Of a stretch of 64,000 bases of DNA, positions 62,468 through 64,000 are shown in pieces. The translations under genes and the position numbers were made by a program. Every line of letters starts with the position of its first letter. The stretch's first letter is position 1. Under the pieces are notes generated by a model, which saw only the letters and a program-made list of their open reading frames with translations, was not told the DNA's origin and did no database searches. Location: NCBI RefSeq assembly GCF_002287885.2, contig NZ_CP016768.2, forward strand, positions 558,001-622,000. Reading direction: 5' to 3'. This stretch comes from Candidatus Nanopelagicus limnes (GTDB lineage Bacteria > Actinomycetota > Actinomycetes > Nanopelagicales > Nanopelagicaceae).

Positions 62468-64000
62468 ATGAGTCATCGGTCAGATTTTGTTGATCGTCAT
62501 ATTGGTCCAAACCAATATCAAATACAAACCATGCTCCTTGAACTTGGTTTTAAGGATTTAGATTCTTTTGTTAAATCAGTAGTGCCTGCAAATATCCATA
62601 TTAAGGGTGAAATTGAAAAATCACTACCTAATGGTATTTCTGAAGTGGATGCATTAACTGAGATTAAAGAGATTGCATCGCAGAACAAAATAATGAAGAA
62701 TTTTATTGGCGCTGGGTACTACGGAACAATTACCCCAAATGTGATTTTAAGAAATGTACTAGAAAATCCTGGCTGGTACACCGCTTACACACCATATCAA
62801 CCTGAAATTAGCCAAGGAAGATTAGAAGCTATTTTTGCATTTCAAACTGCGGTCACAGATTTAACTGGGCTTGCAATTGCTAATGCATCAATGCTTGATG
62901 AAGCAACTGCCGCGGCAGAGGCTATGACACTCGCTCGTCGTGTTTGGCAAGGCAGTGATGAAGCTGCATTTGCAATTGATGCAAACTTGCATCCACATGT
63001 TAAAGCTGTGATTGAAACTAGAGCGAAACCATTAAAAATCAAGGTAATTGAGAGTGATTTTAAATCTGAGATAAATGAAGAGATATTTGCAGCGTTAATT
63101 GCCTACCCGAACTCAACTGGTGAAGTAAAAAACATCAAACCGATAATTGAGAAAATTCAGGCTAAGAATGCTCTAGCAATCATTGATTGTGATCTCTTGG
63201 CTTTAACGCTCTTTAAATCTCCAGGGGAGTGCGGGGCTGATATCGCTATGGGTTCTGCTCAACGTTTTGGTGTGCCGGTTGGATTTGGCGGTCCGCACGC
63301 AGGCTTTATGGCGGTAAGGAATGGATTAGAAAGATCTCTACCAGGAAGATTAGTAGGTCAATCAGTAGATTCGCACGGCAATTTAGCTTTCAGATTAGCT
63401 CTGCAAACACGAGAGCAGCATATTCGTCGCGATAAGGCGACGTCTAATATATGTACAGCGCAAGTTTTACTTGCAGTGATATCAGCCTTTTATGCAATGT
63501 GGCATGGTCCATCGGGTTTGAAAACAATAGCAACAAATATTCAAAAGCAGGCTTATGATTTTAGGAATTCATTGCAGGAATCAAATTACTCCGTTGGCAA
63601 TTATGAAATTTTTGACACTGTTTTAGTGAATACCAAGGATGCTACTCAGATTTATGAGGCGGCATTAAGCCAAGGGATTAACTTAAGATTAGTTGATAAG
63701 GAGCATTTAGCCGTCAGCTTTGACGAACAGAGCGCGCCAGCAGATTTGAATGATCTACTCAATCTATTCAATGCTAAAAGCAATCCAATTAAGAAAATTG
63801 TTTCAAATCTGAATCGTGCTAGTGATTTTCTAACTCATCCGATTTTTAATACTTATCACTCTGAAACCGCAATGCTTAGGTATATAAGAACCCTTTCTGA
63901 TCGTGACTTGGCACTAGATCGAACTATGATTCCTCTTGGTTCATGTACTATGAAATTAAATGCAACTTCAGAAATGATTCCGGTTACTTGGCCTTCATTT
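62468..64000 (+). CDS. gcvP: Glycine dehydrogenase (P protein), 3' end cut by window edge
   Basis: The P protein decarboxylates glycine with PLP and passes the aminomethyl group to GcvH. The first 511 codons are present and open to the window edge, so the PLP-lysine region lies outside. Family motifs include FVDRHIGPN (about 7-15), NFIGAGYYGTITPNVILRNVLENPGWYTAYTPYQPEIS-type text near residue 80, and GFGGPHAGFMAVR near residue 275. LGSCTMKLNATSEM is close to the edge. A Shine-Dalgarno (GGGGGAG) overlaps the bases before the ATG. It should work with the gcvH product encoded 2.4 kb upstream. Confidence 0.97.
   Translation, partial: MSHRSDFVDRHIGPNQYQIQTMLLELGFKDLDSFVKSVVPANIHIKGEIEKSLPNGISEVDALTEIKEIASQNKIMKNFIGAGYYGTITPNVILRNVLENPGWYTAYTPYQPEISQGRLEAIFAFQTAVTDLTGLAIANASMLDEATAAAEAMTLARRVWQGSDEAAFAIDANLHPHVKAVIETRAKPLKIKVIESDFKSEINEEIFAALIAYPNSTGEVKNIKPIIEKIQAKNALAIIDCDLLALTLFKSPGECGADIAMGSAQRFGVPVGFGGPHAGFMAVRNGLERSLPGRLVGQSVDSHGNLAFRLALQTREQHIRRDKATSNICTAQVLLAVISAFYAMWHGPSGLKTIATNIQKQAYDFRNSLQESNYSVGNYEIFDTVLVNTKDATQIYEAALSQGINLRLVDKEHLAVSFDEQSAPADLNDLLNLFNAKSNPIKKIVSNLNRASDFLTHPIFNTYHSETAMLRYIRTLSDRDLALDRTMIPLGSCTMKLNATSEMIPVTWPSF

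Overview
The window is an ordinary, gene-dense stretch of core chromosome from a low-GC actinobacterium (about 40% G+C by eye, not counted). The actinobacterial assignment rests on rbpA, whiA, a GarA-like FHA protein next to ftsR, a DUF3099 gene, tlyA, a SufR-led suf operon, a class-specific rRNA leader motif, and gene orders known across the phylum (rapZ-yvcK-whiA-gap-pgk-tpiA-secG-rbpA; scpA-scpB-rluB-aroH-tyrA-cmk/der; gcvH-FHA-ftsR-nuclease-merR-gcvP). Low G+C, A/T-rich codon use, tiny intergenic gaps, many 1-11 bp gene overlaps and an rRNA operon without spacer tRNAs fit a streamlined freshwater lineage such as the acI/Nanopelagicales group. That placement is inference.

Layout. 1-7.3 kb: coaE (cut by the window edge), then uvrB-uvrA-uvrC (nucleotide excision repair). 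7.3-13.9 kb: rapZ, yvcK, whiA, the lower-glycolysis genes gap-pgk-tpiA, secG and rbpA. 13.9-19.4 kb, minus strand: pgi, tal, tkt and ctaA. 19.5-25.8 kb: sufR-sufB-sufD-Rieske ferredoxin-sufC-sufS-sufU-sufT. 25.8-29.3 kb: an ABC exporter, a DUF3099 protein and an NCS2 uracil/xanthine permease. 29.5-40.1 kb: infC-rpmI-rplT, an rRNA methyltransferase, pheS-pheT, a short arginine operon argC-argB-argR-argH, and tyrS. 40.15-45.8 kb: one 16S-23S-5S rRNA operon with promoter, leader, processing stems and terminator. 45.8-51.9 kb: a 52-residue protein, tlyA, nadK, recN, pyrG and xerD. 51.9-57.2 kb: an RHH protein and ParA (minus strand), scpA, scpB, rluB, aroH, tyrA. 57.2-64 kb: a cmk-der fusion, a CDP-alcohol phosphatidyltransferase, gcvH, an FHA protein, ftsR, a bifunctional nuclease, a MerR regulator and the start of gcvP.

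Regulatory signals are the most informative part. At least ten genes have a TANNNT -10 hexamer exactly six bases before the start codon, the signature of leaderless mRNAs. A SufR-type operator matching both published motif forms overlaps the sufR start codon. Two tandem ARG boxes precede argC. infC starts at AUC behind a strong Shine-Dalgarno and a leader with mutually exclusive hairpins. A 245-bp gap before aroH carries four ATCGAT palindromes I cannot explain.

I found no CRISPR array, prophage, insertion sequence, defence island, tRNA or broken gene, and no convincing undescribed multigene system. Points to follow up are the palindrome array, the leaderless promoter set, the infC leader, the conserved small protein before tlyA, and the gaps relative to usual actinobacterial gene order (argJ/D/F/G, zwf-opcA-pgl and ctaB are not where expected).
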